Shown: piece after piece, positions 26,009 to 35,626 of the stretch
Layout: each line of letters opens with the position of its first letter
Numbering within the stretch: position 1 is the stretch's first letter
Assembly: GCF_024628865.1 (NCBI RefSeq)
Contig: NZ_CP102384.1
Location: 1,561,001-1,625,000 of the forward strand
Length of the DNA stretch: 64,000 nucleotides
From: Sphingopyxis sp. DBS4
Lineage (GTDB): Bacteria; Pseudomonadota; Alphaproteobacteria; Sphingomonadales; Sphingomonadaceae
Reading direction: 5' to 3'
The notes under the pieces: model-generated
The model's database searches: none
Seen by the model: the letters and a program-made list of their open reading frames with translations, nothing else
Told to the model about the DNA's origin: nothing
Position numbers and translations under genes: made by a program

Positions 26009-26698
26009 GTGGAGATTGACAGCCCTTTGCCCGAAAGCGAGCCGCCGCGTGATTGCCCGCGCTGTCCGCGGCTCGTGGCGCTACGGCATGCGTGCCAGGC
26101 CGAATATCCCGACTGGTGGAATGCGCCTGTTCCCGCTTTCGGCGACCCCGATGCGTGGCTGGCCTTTGCGGGACTCGCGCCCGGCAAGCATGGCGCGAAC
26201 CGCACGGGACGGCCCTTTACCGGCGACTATGCCGGCGATCTGCTGTTCGCGACGCTCGCCGAATTCGGGCTCAGTAAGGGGCATTATGCGGCGCGCATTG
26301 ACGACGGGCTGACTCTCGACGGCGCGATCATCGTCAACAGCGTCAAATGCCTCCCGCTACAGAACAAGCCGATCCCCAGCGAAATCGCCCATTGCCGCCC
26401 CTTTTTCGAGGGGCAGATGGCGGCGCTGTCGAAGGTCAAGGTTGTCATCGCGCTGGGACGCATCGCGCATGATGCCGCGTTGAGAGCGGAGGGCGTTCGG
26501 CTCGCCGCCTGTCGTTTCGCGCACGGGGCGGTCCATGCGCTGCCGAGCGGGCGGCATCTCGTCGACAGCTATCATTGCTCTCGCTACAATACGAACACCG
26601 GGCGGCTTACGCCCGCGATGTTCGCCGACGTCTTCCGTACCGCGCTCGCGCTGCGCGATCAGACGAGCGAACGGAATTCCTCGACGACGGCGCGGTAG
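26009..26698 (+). CDS. Uracil-DNA glycosylase, family 5 (UDGb)
   Basis: 229 residues from GTG 26009; an alternative TTG at 25973 would overlap folK. An iron-sulfur Cys set (CPRCPRL... AC, about residues 16-29) and motif 1 GLAPGKHGANRTGRPFTGD are typical of the thermostable family-5 UDGb. Motif 2 is SYHCSRYNTNTGRLT. Excises uracil (and broader lesions) from DNA. Its 3' end overlaps that of rppH by 40 bp, tail to tail. Confidence 0.9.
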   Translation: MEIDSPLPESEPPRDCPRCPRLVALRHACQAEYPDWWNAPVPAFGDPDAWLAFAGLAPGKHGANRTGRPFTGDYAGDLLFATLAEFGLSKGHYAARIDDGLTLDGAIIVNSVKCLPLQNKPIPSEIAHCRPFFEGQMAALSKVKVVIALGRIAHDAALRAEGVRLAACRFAHGAVHALPSGRHLVDSYHCSRYNTNTGRLTPAMFADVFRTALALRDQTSERNSSTTAR

Positions 26699-27132
26699 AG
26701 CTGGCGCTTGAACGGCACGATCAGCTTTTCGAGATCGTCGAGTTCGACCCAGCGCCACGAACGGAATTCGGGGTGCGGGGTCGCAATATTGACGTCGCCG
26801 TCGTCGCCCATGAAGCGCATCAGGAACCAGTGCTGGCGCTGGCCGCGGTATCGGCCGCCCCACATCTTGCCCATCAGATGGTCGGGCAGGTCGTAAAAAT
26901 GCTCGGTCTTGCTGCGCGCGATGATCTCGACGAGGCCGCCGTGGATGCCGGTTTCCTCGCCAAGCTCGCGGATCGCCGCGTCCTCGGCCTCTTCGCCCGG
27001 ATCGATCCCGCCCTGCGGCATCTGCCACGCGTCGGCCGACGAATCGAGTCGCTGGCCGACGAAGACGCGGCCGTCGCGGTTCGCCAGCATCACGCCGGCG
27101 CAGGGGCGATAGGGGAGGGACTCGTCGCTCAT
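26659..27132 (-). CDS. rppH: RNA pyrophosphohydrolase (Nudix)
   Basis: 157 residues. Removes pyrophosphate from 5'-triphosphate RNA to start decay. YRPCAGVMLANRDGRVFVGQR then the Nudix box GGIDPGEEAEDAAIRELGEETGI (GX5EX7REUXEEXGU satisfied). WQMPQGGID and YRGQRQHWFL are RppH/NudH marks. ATG 27132 overlaps the upstream esterase stop by ATGA; SD lies within that gene. Confidence 0.93.
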   Translation of the reverse strand: MSDESLPYRPCAGVMLANRDGRVFVGQRLDSSADAWQMPQGGIDPGEEAEDAAIRELGEETGIHGGLVEIIARSKTEHFYDLPDHLMGKMWGGRYRGQRQHWFLMRFMGDDGDVNIATPHPEFRSWRWVELDDLEKLIVPFKRQLYRAVVEEFRSLV

Positions 27133-28070
27133 GCGGTCGCTTCGGTGACGATCGCCTTCAGCACTGTCAAGGCGCCGCGAATGTCGTCCCTCGCGCTCGG
27201 GATGCCCTGCGCGAGGCAGATATAGCCGTGGATATTGCCCTTCGCCTCGCGATAGGTCGTCGGCACGCCCGCCTCGATCAGCTTCGCGGCATAGGCGCGG
27301 CCCTGATCGCGTAGCGGGTCGAGCCCGGCGGTGACCAGCAGCGTCGGCGGCAGGCCCTCGGCGGGAAAGTCGATCGGCGAGGCGCGGCGATCGGCGGGGT
27401 CGGCGGCATATTGTTCGCCGAACCAGATCATGCCGGCTTCGGTCAGCAGATGACCCTCGCTGAAATCGCGATAGCTCTGCCAGTCGTTGTGCGTCGTCAC
27501 GGCGGGATAGATCGGATGGATCGCCACGACCGGCTTCGACGCCGGCGCATCGCGCAGCGCGAGCGCGGTGACGATGGTCAGATTGCCGCCCGCGCTGTCG
27601 CCCGAGAGGACAAGGCCGGTACAGGGGATATTGTCCGCGACCCAACGCGTCGCCGCCTCGCAGTCGATCGGCGCGGCAGGGAAGGGATGTTCGGGCGCGA
27701 GCCGGTAATCGACCGCGACCACCGGCATGTCGAGGATGCGCGCGGCTTCGGCGCAATAGGGATCGTGGGTTTCGAGGTCGCCGATCACCCAGCCGCCGCC
27801 GTGATAGAAGACCATCACCGGCCCCGCCGCACGGTCGGGACGATTGTCATAGATGCGGATCGGGATGTCGCCCGCGGGGCCGGGAATCGCCTTGTCCTCG
27901 ACCTTCGCGATTTCGCCGCGCGGCACGTCGGCCATCTGCCCCATCACGCGCATCATCTGGCGGCCCGCCTCGGGCGGCATCTCCTCCATTTTCGGGCCTT
28001 CCTGGGCATTCAGGAAAGCGAGAAAGGCGGCCACGTCGGGCCGGGTATAATGGGTCGTGCCGTCGGTCAT
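27129..28070 (-). CDS. Alpha/beta hydrolase, hormone-sensitive-lipase type esterase
   Basis: 313 residues. HSL family: oxyanion-hole HGGGW, YRLAPEHPFPA, nucleophile elbow GDSAGGN, catalytic Asp around GLDPLRDQG and His near NIHGY. ATG 28070 chosen; the frame runs 35 codons further upstream with no family match. Acts on short or medium acyl esters. Coupled to rppH by ATGA. Confidence 0.9.
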   Translation of the reverse strand: MTDGTTHYTRPDVAAFLAFLNAQEGPKMEEMPPEAGRQMMRVMGQMADVPRGEIAKVEDKAIPGPAGDIPIRIYDNRPDRAAGPVMVFYHGGGWVIGDLETHDPYCAEAARILDMPVVAVDYRLAPEHPFPAAPIDCEAATRWVADNIPCTGLVLSGDSAGGNLTIVTALALRDAPASKPVVAIHPIYPAVTTHNDWQSYRDFSEGHLLTEAGMIWFGEQYAADPADRRASPIDFPAEGLPPTLLVTAGLDPLRDQGRAYAAKLIEAGVPTTYREAKGNIHGYICLAQGIPSARDDIRGALTVLKAIVTEATA

Positions 28071-28255
28071 CCTGTCATCCCTCGATTGTTTTTCGGCCCC
28101 AGCTATTCGGCATCGCCCGCCGATATTCAATCGCAAAATGAAACCCGTCACGCGCTTCGCCTTTGCAGCGCACAATTTTTTCTGAATTGCGGCTTGCGGC
28201 TCGCGGGCCTAGGCCCATGTCAGAGGTTCGCAAGATTCAAAGGCAGATACAGAAA

Positions 28256-30118
28256 ATGGCGACAGCGGTAGCGGACGGAGCCGACCAGCGGCAGTCCCCT
28301 CTTTCCGACGCAGTGGTGGTACGATTTGCAGGCGATAGCGGCGACGGGATGCAACTGACCGGCGGTCAGTTCACGCTGTCGTCGGCCCTGGCGGGCAATG
28401 ATTTCGCGACCTTCCCCGATTTTCCGGCAGAAATCCGGGCGCCGCAGGGGACATTGTTCGGCGTTTCGGCCTTTCAGATCAATTTCGGCTCCTCGTCGAT
28501 CGACACCGCGGGCGACGCGCCCGACGTGCTCGTCGCGATGAACCCGGCGGCGCTCAAGACCAATGTCGGCAATCTGAAGCTGGGCGGCCTGATCATCGCC
28601 GACGAGGGCGAGTTCAACGACCGCAATCTCGCCAAGGCCAAATATGAGTCGAATCCACTCGACGACGGCAGTCTCGCGAAGTGGCAGCTCCTCAAGCTCA
28701 ACATCAGCCAGCTCACGATGGACGCAGTGAAGCCATTCGGGCTGGGCAACAAGGAAGCGCTGCGCTGCAAGAATATGTGGACGCTGGGGCTCGCGCTCTG
28801 GATGTTCGACCGCGACCGCCAGCCGTTGATCGCCTGGCTCGAGGCGAAATTCGCGAAGGATCCGAACCTTGCCGCGGCGAACGTCGCGGCGCTCAACGCG
28901 GGGCACGCTTATGGCGAGACCGCGGAACTCGCGGGACCGCTCAAGCAGCATCATGTCGATCCTGCGCCGGTCGCGCCGGGCCTCTATCGCACGCTGACCG
29001 GGGCCGAGGGCATCGCGCTCGGCCTTGTCGCGGGGGCGCAGCTTGCAAAGCTGCCGATGTTCTTCGGCGGCTATCCGATCACCCCCGCGTCGGCGATCCT
29101 GCATCATCTGTCGCGGCTCAAGGAATATGACGTTACGACCTTTCAGGCCGAGGACGAGATCGCCGCCATCTGCTCGGCGATCGGCGCGAGCTATGGCGGC
29201 TCGCTCGGCGTGACCTCCTCGTCCGGGCCCGGCATCGCCCTCAAAGGCGAGGCGATGGGGCTCGCGATCATGACCGAGCTGCCGCTCGTCATCGTCAATT
29301 CGCAGCGCGGCGGGCCTTCGACCGGCCTGCCCACCAAGACCGAGCAGTCGGACCTCTATCAGGCCGTGTACGGCCGCAACGGCGACGCGCCGATGCCGGT
29401 GATCGCGGCGCGCTCGCCCGGCGACGCCTTCGAATGCGCGATCGAGGCGTGCCGGATCGCGGTGCAATATATGACCCCGGTGATGCTGCTGACCGACGGC
29501 TATATCGCCAACGCCGCCGAGCCCTGGGCGGTCCCTGGCCTCACGGCCTACGAAGCCTTCCCGGTCGAATTTCTGACCGAAGTCCCCGAAGGCGGCTTCA
29601 AACCCTATAGCCGCGACGAAAAGCTCGCGCGGCCGTGGGTCAAGCCGGGCACGCCGAACCTGCTGCACCGCATCGGCGGGATCGAGAAGGAGGTCGATAC
29701 CGGCCACCTCAATTACGCCCCCGCCAATCATCAGGCGATGACCGACCTGCGCAAGGCGAAGATCGACGGGATCAAGGTCGCCGACCAGATCGTCGAACTC
29801 GGCGCCGAGGGCGGCAAGCTGGCGGTCGTCGGCTGGGGCTCGACCTTTGGCCCGATCCACCAGGCGGTGCGCCGCAAGCGCGCCGAGGGTGTGGACGTCA
29901 GTCACATCCACATCCGCCACATCTGGCCGCTGCCCGCGAACCTGGGCGCGCTGCTCAAAAGCTATGACAAGGTGATCGTGCCCGAGATGAACACGGGGCA
30001 GCTCAAGACCGTGCTCCGCGACCAGTATCTGGTCGACGCCCGGCCTGTAAACAAGGTGTCGGGCCAGCCCTTCACCATCGCCGAAATCGAAGCGGCTATT
30101 GATGAGGCATTAGGATAA
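28256..30118 (+). CDS. korA: 2-oxoacid:ferredoxin oxidoreductase, fused gamma-alpha subunit
   Basis: 620 residues from ATG 28256 (ATG 28217 is an equal alternative). The gamma part (about 1-190) has RFAGDSGDGMQLTGG and TFPDFPAEIRAP; the alpha part has GYPITPASAIL, a TSSSGPGIALKGEA loop, GPSTGLPTKTEQSD and PEMNTGQL near the end. Works with KorB to convert 2-oxoglutarate (or another 2-oxoacid) to acyl-CoA with ferredoxin. A small odd gene separates it from korB. Confidence 0.92.
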   Translation: MATAVADGADQRQSPLSDAVVVRFAGDSGDGMQLTGGQFTLSSALAGNDFATFPDFPAEIRAPQGTLFGVSAFQINFGSSSIDTAGDAPDVLVAMNPAALKTNVGNLKLGGLIIADEGEFNDRNLAKAKYESNPLDDGSLAKWQLLKLNISQLTMDAVKPFGLGNKEALRCKNMWTLGLALWMFDRDRQPLIAWLEAKFAKDPNLAAANVAALNAGHAYGETAELAGPLKQHHVDPAPVAPGLYRTLTGAEGIALGLVAGAQLAKLPMFFGGYPITPASAILHHLSRLKEYDVTTFQAEDEIAAICSAIGASYGGSLGVTSSSGPGIALKGEAMGLAIMTELPLVIVNSQRGGPSTGLPTKTEQSDLYQAVYGRNGDAPMPVIAARSPGDAFECAIEACRIAVQYMTPVMLLTDGYIANAAEPWAVPGLTAYEAFPVEFLTEVPEGGFKPYSRDEKLARPWVKPGTPNLLHRIGGIEKEVDTGHLNYAPANHQAMTDLRKAKIDGIKVADQIVELGAEGGKLAVVGWGSTFGPIHQAVRRKRAEGVDVSHIHIRHIWPLPANLGALLKSYDKVIVPEMNTGQLKTVLRDQYLVDARPVNKVSGQPFTIAEIEAAIDEALG

Positions 30119-30130
30119 CCGCGGATCACG

Positions 30131-30433
30131 ATGGACGACAGCACTGTGAGATCGCTCGTGAAGCAGTTTGCCACGGAGCATATGCATCAGATGCAAAATG
30201 TGCCGTGGGACGCATTTGCAAAGCATCTTAGAGAGCGATTCCCTCGTTCGGGCGGAGAGACTTTTGGCTGTGAAGAAGATGGCCAATACTTTGATATCGG
30301 CGATAAAGTTGAATGGGTGTCGGAACTAGACGGAGACATTCGGTTAACAGCCTTCGCGCGAGCGGATTGCAATGGAAACTCGATTTTTGAAGAGCTTTCA
30401 ACGGTGATCGGGAAACCTTGTGAGGAATATTAG
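30131..30433 (+). CDS. Small protein of unknown function inserted between korA and korB
   Basis: 100 residues, acidic, three Cys. Not recognised. By hand count the gene is about half G+C, clearly lower than its neighbours, and uses AT-ending codons (TTT, AAT, GCA) rare around it. It begins 12 bp after korA and its end contains the SD gaggaa for korB, so it sits within the transcription unit. No signal peptide or membrane helix. Probably transferred DNA. Confidence 0.6.
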   Translation: MDDSTVRSLVKQFATEHMHQMQNVPWDAFAKHLRERFPRSGGETFGCEEDGQYFDIGDKVEWVSELDGDIRLTAFARADCNGNSIFEELSTVIGKPCEEY

Positions 30434-30434
30434 C

Positions 30435-31472
30435 ATGAACGAAATGACCACCATCGCGCGGACGACGACGCTCAAGGATTGGGAGACCGATCAGGAGGTC
30501 CGCTGGTGCCCCGGTTGCGGCGACTATGCGATATTGAAGGCGGTGCAGCGCACCTTGCCCGACATCGGCGCGGTGCCCGAAAATACGGTGTTCATCAGCG
30601 GGATCGGCTGCTCGTCGCGCTTTCCCTATTATATGGAAAGCTATGGTTTCCATACGATCCACGGCCGCGCGCCGGCGTTCGCGACGGGGTTGAAGCTCGC
30701 CAATCCCGAACTCGACGTGTGGATCGTCACCGGCGACGGCGACGGGCTGTCGATCGGCGGCAACCACACGATGCACCTGATCCGCCGCAATCTCGACTGC
30801 CAGATCATGCTGTTCAACAATGAGATTTACGGCCTGACCAAGGGGCAATATTCGCCGACCAGCCGCGTTGGCACGACCAGCCCCTCGACCCCATACGGTT
30901 CGGTCGACCGTCCCGCGCAGCCCGCGGCCTTCGCGCTCGGTGCCGGCGCGCGCTTCGTCGCACGCGGGTTCGACGTCTCGAAGGAACTGCCGAACGTGCT
31001 GAAGGCCGCGCACGCGCACAAGGGCGCGGCTTTTATCGAGATTTTCCAGAACTGTATCGTCTACAATAAAGACGTGTTCGAGGATTTCGCTGCGCCCAAG
31101 GGCGCCGAGGACCGCCAGCTCTGGCTGAAGCAAGGCGAGCCGATGCTGTTCGCCAAGGGCACGAAGGGCATCGCGCTCGACAGTGAGGCATTGACGCTGA
31201 AAGTCATCGATGTCGTCGATGGCGACTGGCAGGCGGCGGGGGTGATCGTCCACGACGTCACCAACCGCAGCGTGGCGCATATGCTCGTCGAGATGCGTTT
31301 CGGCGAATTCCCGATGGCGCTCGGCGTCCTCTACGACGACCCGCGCCCGACCTTCGAGGCCGACGTCTGGCGCCAGAACAAGGCCGCGAGCGAAGGCAAG
31401 ACGGCGGACCTGCAAAACCTGCTGAAGAAAGGGCAGACCTGGACGGTGACAGAAAGCGGGCCGGATCTTTGA
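30435..31472 (+). CDS. korB: 2-oxoacid:ferredoxin oxidoreductase, beta subunit
   Basis: 345 residues. TPP- and FeS-binding subunit: WCPGCGDYAILK, GCSSRFPYY, TPP signature GDGDGLSIGGNH ending LFNNEIYGLTKGQ, and a fourth Cys in FQNCIVYN. ATG 30435 with SD gaggaa. Partner of KorA. Confidence 0.93.
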   Translation: MNEMTTIARTTTLKDWETDQEVRWCPGCGDYAILKAVQRTLPDIGAVPENTVFISGIGCSSRFPYYMESYGFHTIHGRAPAFATGLKLANPELDVWIVTGDGDGLSIGGNHTMHLIRRNLDCQIMLFNNEIYGLTKGQYSPTSRVGTTSPSTPYGSVDRPAQPAAFALGAGARFVARGFDVSKELPNVLKAAHAHKGAAFIEIFQNCIVYNKDVFEDFAAPKGAEDRQLWLKQGEPMLFAKGTKGIALDSEALTLKVIDVVDGDWQAAGVIVHDVTNRSVAHMLVEMRFGEFPMALGVLYDDPRPTFEADVWRQNKAASEGKTADLQNLLKKGQTWTVTESGPDL

Positions 31473-31512
31473 TCTCCTGCGAAGCCGGCCCGGACCGGCT
31501 CTATAAGCAGTC

Positions 31513-32466
31513 ATGGACAATCTGACACACAGTCTCGTCGGTGCCATTCTCGGCCAGATGGGGCTCAAGCGGAAGACCGGTCTAGCGATGCCGGCGTTGA
31601 TTCTGGCCGCTAACCTGCCCGACATCGATGCGGGTTGCACCGTCTATGGCATCGAATCGCTCGCGATGCGGCGCGGGATCACGCATGGGCCCATTGCGCT
31701 GCTCGTGCTGCCGCTGCTGCTATGGGCGCTGCTGATCGCGATCAATCGCTGGCAGACGCGGCGCGGAACGCGTCCGGCGAATCGCCCGCCGATCGATAGG
31801 GGATGGCTCCTCGCGCTCTGTTATATCGGCTGCCTCAGCCATCCGGCGTTCGACTGGTTCAACAATTACGGCATCCGGCTGCTCGAACCTTTCAGTCATC
31901 GCTGGTTCTACGGTGACACGCTGTTCATCATCGACCTCTGGATATGGCTCGCGCTAGGCCTGTCGGTCTGGCTGTCGTTAGGGAGCGAGCGGCGTGGCGA
32001 GGCCGGTTGGCGGCGTCCCGCCTGGATCGGCTTCGCGGTGGTGTGCGCCTACATTGCCGCGAACGGCCTGATCACGAATGTTGCGGAGCGAACGACCACC
32101 GAAGCGCTGCGCGCGACCGGAAAGACCGACATACTCGCCGTCGCCAGTCCGCCTCCGCTGGCCTTCTGGAAACGCGACATCTTCTGGCGCGCCGGCGATC
32201 GCTACGGCAGCGGCACCTTCGTGCCCGGCGTCGGGGGCACGCTCGACATTATCGGCAAGCCGACGGGGATGGACGATCCGCGCCTTGCGACCTGGGTGAA
32301 GGCCGACCCGGCGGCGCGCGCTTTTCTGTTCTGGGCGCGGATGCCGATCGCCGAGCGCCACGGCGATGCAATTGTTCTGCACGATCAGCGCTATGGGCAG
32401 CCTTTCGCACGCGACCGATTCATGGTTCGCGTGACGGCGCCCGACACCGCCAGCCATCCTGAATGA
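31513..32466 (+). CDS. Membrane-bound metal-dependent hydrolase (YdjM/DUF457-like)
   Basis: 317 residues. Starts MDNLTHSLVGAILGQ with conserved His, then LAANLPDIDA and ITHGPIA; further His/Asp in CLSHPAFDWFNNYG. These are the family's metal-ligand motifs. About four to five membrane helices in the first 200 residues, then a soluble C-terminal domain. Substrate unknown. Confidence 0.83.
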   Translation: MDNLTHSLVGAILGQMGLKRKTGLAMPALILAANLPDIDAGCTVYGIESLAMRRGITHGPIALLVLPLLLWALLIAINRWQTRRGTRPANRPPIDRGWLLALCYIGCLSHPAFDWFNNYGIRLLEPFSHRWFYGDTLFIIDLWIWLALGLSVWLSLGSERRGEAGWRRPAWIGFAVVCAYIAANGLITNVAERTTTEALRATGKTDILAVASPPPLAFWKRDIFWRAGDRYGSGTFVPGVGGTLDIIGKPTGMDDPRLATWVKADPAARAFLFWARMPIAERHGDAIVLHDQRYGQPFARDRFMVRVTAPDTASHPE

Positions 32467-32611
32467 CCGCCGCGCAACCCTCAAAAGGCTATGCGCGTTC
32501 CTCGTTCGGAAACGCCGATCGCCGCGCGTTTCGCTCCCCTTCGCCGTGTGACGCCATGACGGCGCGCGCGGCCGATTGTCAGGATGCCGCTTTTGCGGCA
32601 GGAAGGCGATA

Positions 32612-33892
32612 ATGAACACGCATGTCAGTCCCCGCCGCGGCAAGGAGCTGCTTCGCGCCGACCGGGCGTTCGGCTCGGGGGGGGCGCTGGCGCGGCTGAT
32701 GGCGCTGGCGCCGGCGCGCTTTTTTCATCGTCAACTCGACCGGATCGACGCCGGGCTCGCGCACGGAACGCTCGAGGGCTATTTGCCCGACGGCAGCGTG
32801 CGTATTCTCGGCGGGCGTGGCAAGGGGCCGACCGCGGTCGTCTATCTCAAAAGCTGGACCGCGCTGGTGCGGCTCGCTTTGTCGGGGTCGGTCGGCTGGT
32901 ATCGCGCGTGGGACTTGGGGGAATGGGATTCGCCCGACCCGGTGCCGCTGTTCGACCTGTTCATGCGCAATGGCGAGGCGCTCGGCAATGCGGGGCGGTC
33001 GCGCGGGCCGTGGCGCTGGATGGCGCGGGCGGCGCATTTCCTGAACCGCAACAGCCGCGCGGGCGCTCGCCGCAACATCCATGCGCATTACGACCTCGGC
33101 AATGATTTCTACCGGCTGTGGCTCGACAAGGGGATGAGCTATTCCAGCGCGCTTTTCGCCGATCCGGGCCAGTCGCTCGAAGATGCGCAGGCGGCAAAGG
33201 TCGATGCGATTCTGGACCGTCTCGACCTTCGATCGGGTAGTCGGTTGCTGGAGATCGGCTGCGGCTGGGGGGCGCTCGCCGAGCGTGCGGTCGAACGTCA
33301 CGACGTGATCTATACCGGTATCACCCTGTCTCCCGCGCAGGCAGAGGTCGCGGACCGGCGGCTGAACGCCGTCGATCTGTCGGGCCGTTCGGCAATCGAG
33401 CTTTGCGACTATCGCGATGCCGCAGGCCCCTATGACGCGATTGCCAGCGTCGAGATGGTCGAGGCGGTGGGACAGGCCTATTGGCCCGCCTATATGGATG
33501 CGATCGCGCGGTTGCTGCGTCCCGGCGGGCGCGCCGCGATCCAATATATCCTGATCAGCGACGCGCTGTTCGAACGCTATGCGGCGAGCACCGATTTCAT
33601 CCAGGCCTATATTTTTCCGGGCGGCTGCCTGATGTCCGAAAGCCGTTTTCGCGCGCTCGCCGAGGAGCGGGGTCTTGCGTGGCGCGACGTCCGCCGCTTC
33701 GGCGCCGACTATGCCGAGACGCTGCGCCAGTGGCGCGAGCGCTTCGACGCCGCCGCTGCCGACGGGCGGCTACCCGCGGGTTTCGACGAGCGTTTCGTGC
33801 GGCTCTGGCGCTATTATCTGCAATATTGCGAAGGCGGTTTTCGCGGCGGCGGTATCGACGTCGCGCAGGTCACTTTGGAAAAAACAGCCTGA
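32612..33892 (+). CDS. Cyclopropane-fatty-acyl-phospholipid synthase family
   Basis: 426 residues. SAM-binding LEIGCGWGALAERAV, IHAHYDLGNDFYRLWLD, the GITLSPAQ loop, VEMVEAVGQAYWP, and a Cys-rich aromatic C-terminal YYLQYCEGGFRGG. Methylates/cyclopropanates unsaturated lipid acyl chains, or a related SAM C-methylation. SD aggaagg before ATG 32612; upstream frame discarded. Confidence 0.9.
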   Translation: MNTHVSPRRGKELLRADRAFGSGGALARLMALAPARFFHRQLDRIDAGLAHGTLEGYLPDGSVRILGGRGKGPTAVVYLKSWTALVRLALSGSVGWYRAWDLGEWDSPDPVPLFDLFMRNGEALGNAGRSRGPWRWMARAAHFLNRNSRAGARRNIHAHYDLGNDFYRLWLDKGMSYSSALFADPGQSLEDAQAAKVDAILDRLDLRSGSRLLEIGCGWGALAERAVERHDVIYTGITLSPAQAEVADRRLNAVDLSGRSAIELCDYRDAAGPYDAIASVEMVEAVGQAYWPAYMDAIARLLRPGGRAAIQYILISDALFERYAASTDFIQAYIFPGGCLMSESRFRALAEERGLAWRDVRRFGADYAETLRQWRERFDAAAADGRLPAGFDERFVRLWRYYLQYCEGGFRGGGIDVAQVTLEKTA

Positions 33893-33906
33893 AAACAGGG
33901 GAGAGG

Positions 33907-35094
33907 ATGATGCGAAGATTTTGGGTGGCTGTGCTGTTGGGCACGGCGACGGCGGCGCTGACCGCCCCCGCGACGGCGCAGACCGCCGACACCATTTCCC
34001 AGAAACTGCCGGAGGATTTGAACGTGCTGTTTTGGAGCCAGGACCAGCGTGACGCCGCTTTCCGCACGATGGAGACGGTCCCCAAGGTGGTCGTCCACAC
34101 GATCAAGGCGGGCGGCCCCGTCTATCCGCTGCCCCAGGGCAAGCCGATCGACCTCGGCCTCGATGTCGACGCGCATATGGCGCAGCAACGCAACGCGGGA
34201 CTGATCATCGTCCAGGACGGCAAGATCCGGCTCGAAAAATATGCGCTCGGCTATGGCGCGGCGGGCCGCTGGACCAGCTTTTCGGTCGCCAAGAGCTTCA
34301 CCTCGACGCTCGTCGGCGCGGCGGTGAAGGACGGCTATATCAAAAGCCTCGACGACAAGGTGACCGTCTATATCCCCGGTCTGCGCGGATCGGCCTATGA
34401 CGACGTCAGCGTGCGACAGCTTTTGACGATGGCCTCAGGCGTCAAATGGAACGAGGATTATACCGATCCCAAATCCGACGTCGCACAGTTCAACCTGCAA
34501 AAGCCGGTCGCGGGCGAGGATATCACCGTCAGCTATATGAAGACGCTGCCGCGCGAGGCGCCCGCGGGGTCGAAATGGGTCTACAAGACCGGCGAGACCA
34601 ATTTGATCGGCGTGCTGGTGTCGAGCGCGACCGGCAAGACCCTGTCCGACTATCTGTCGGAGAAGGTGTGGAAGCCGTTCGGCATGGAGCAGGATGCGGT
34701 GTGGATGCTCGGGCCGACGGGGCATGAGATCAGCGGCTGCTGCATCTCGGCGAGCCTGCGCGATTATGCGCGGCTCGGCGAATTCATCCTGAACGGCGGC
34801 GTCGCGGGCGGGCAGAAAGTGCTGCCCGACGACTGGCTGCCCGCAGCCACCACCAAGCAGGCCGACATCGACTTGCCGGGGCGCGGCTATGGCTATCAAT
34901 GGTGGACGAACGACGACGGCAGCTTCGCCGCGCAGGGCATTTTCGGTCAGGGCATCTTCATCGACCCGAAGCGCAAGCTGGTGATCGCCTCGAACGGCAA
35001 TTGGCCGACCGCCACCGACCCCGAAGGCGTTGGCAAGGCGCGCGAGGCCTTTTACAAGGCGGTGCAGGCGGCGGTGGATCGGGAGGCGAAATAA
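33907..35094 (+). CDS. Periplasmic serine hydrolase (beta-lactamase class C-like / NylB-like)
   Basis: 395 residues, signal peptide about 1-25 (ending TAQTAD). SxxK in SFSVAKSFTS, Tyr motif in WVYKTGETNLIG (Y-x-T/N class C or NylB arrangement), and GYGYQWW near the end. Start at 33907 or 33910, the latter better spaced from ggggag. It could act as an esterase, amidase or beta-lactamase; the substrate cannot be told. A repeat follows directly. Confidence 0.87.
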   Translation: MMRRFWVAVLLGTATAALTAPATAQTADTISQKLPEDLNVLFWSQDQRDAAFRTMETVPKVVVHTIKAGGPVYPLPQGKPIDLGLDVDAHMAQQRNAGLIIVQDGKIRLEKYALGYGAAGRWTSFSVAKSFTSTLVGAAVKDGYIKSLDDKVTVYIPGLRGSAYDDVSVRQLLTMASGVKWNEDYTDPKSDVAQFNLQKPVAGEDITVSYMKTLPREAPAGSKWVYKTGETNLIGVLVSSATGKTLSDYLSEKVWKPFGMEQDAVWMLGPTGHEISGCCISASLRDYARLGEFILNGGVAGGQKVLPDDWLPAATTKQADIDLPGRGYGYQWWTNDDGSFAAQGIFGQGIFIDPKRKLVIASNGNWPTATDPEGVGKAREAFYKAVQAAVDREAK

Positions 35095-35096
35095 AA

Positions 35097-35180
35097 AACC
35101 GTCGCCCCCGCGAAGGCGGGGGCCGCTATCGGCATGGCGCGAGGCTGTCAGCGGTCCCCGCCTTCGCGGGGGCGACGGTT
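35097..35180. repeat. 84-bp palindromic element
   Basis: 31-bp arms 35097-35127 and 35150-35180, reverse complements with one mismatch, each with its own cccccgcgaaggcgggg hairpin. Located between the converging serine hydrolase gene and a small membrane gene, whose stop codon lies at its edge. Confidence 0.92.
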
Positions 35181-35562
35181 ATGCCGCCGCACCCGCCGCG
35201 CGCTGTGCTATCCACGCCGCAGCCAGCGGAACGAGCAAGCCCAGCGCCATGATCCACCAGCTATCCGAAAAATCGGCGGCGCTGTAGAGCGCCGCGCCGA
35301 TCACCGCGCCGGCGACGACCCAGCCCGGACCGTTGCCGCCCGAAACCCGCATAGCGAGCCACGCGCCGCCGAAGGTGCCGACGAACCAGCCGACGATCAG
35401 CGCGATCGTCGAGCCCAGCGGGATCAGGATTTCGCCCGTATCGACGTCATATTCGGCGGGGGCGATCTCGCTGCCCGCATATTGCGCCAGCCAGAGCAGG
35501 GCGAAGGCGACGAGGATGCCGACCAAAGCGGCGATCGCCGATCGCAGGATGCTGTTTTTCAT
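35179..35562 (-). CDS. Small integral membrane protein, unknown
   Basis: 127 residues, about four hydrophobic helices with small loops; an acidic loop (YDVDTGE) between the first two. No recognisable family. Its TAA stop overlaps the inverted repeat. ATG 35562. Confidence 0.7.
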   Translation of the reverse strand: MKNSILRSAIAALVGILVAFALLWLAQYAGSEIAPAEYDVDTGEILIPLGSTIALIVGWFVGTFGGAWLAMRVSGGNGPGWVVAGAVIGAALYSAADFSDSWWIMALGLLVPLAAAWIAQRAAGAAA

Positions 35563-35626
35563 TCCCGAATGCCTTTACCCAATGCCGGATTATGCCCGCA
35601 TTTGGCACAGAGTTGCAAAGAACGGG

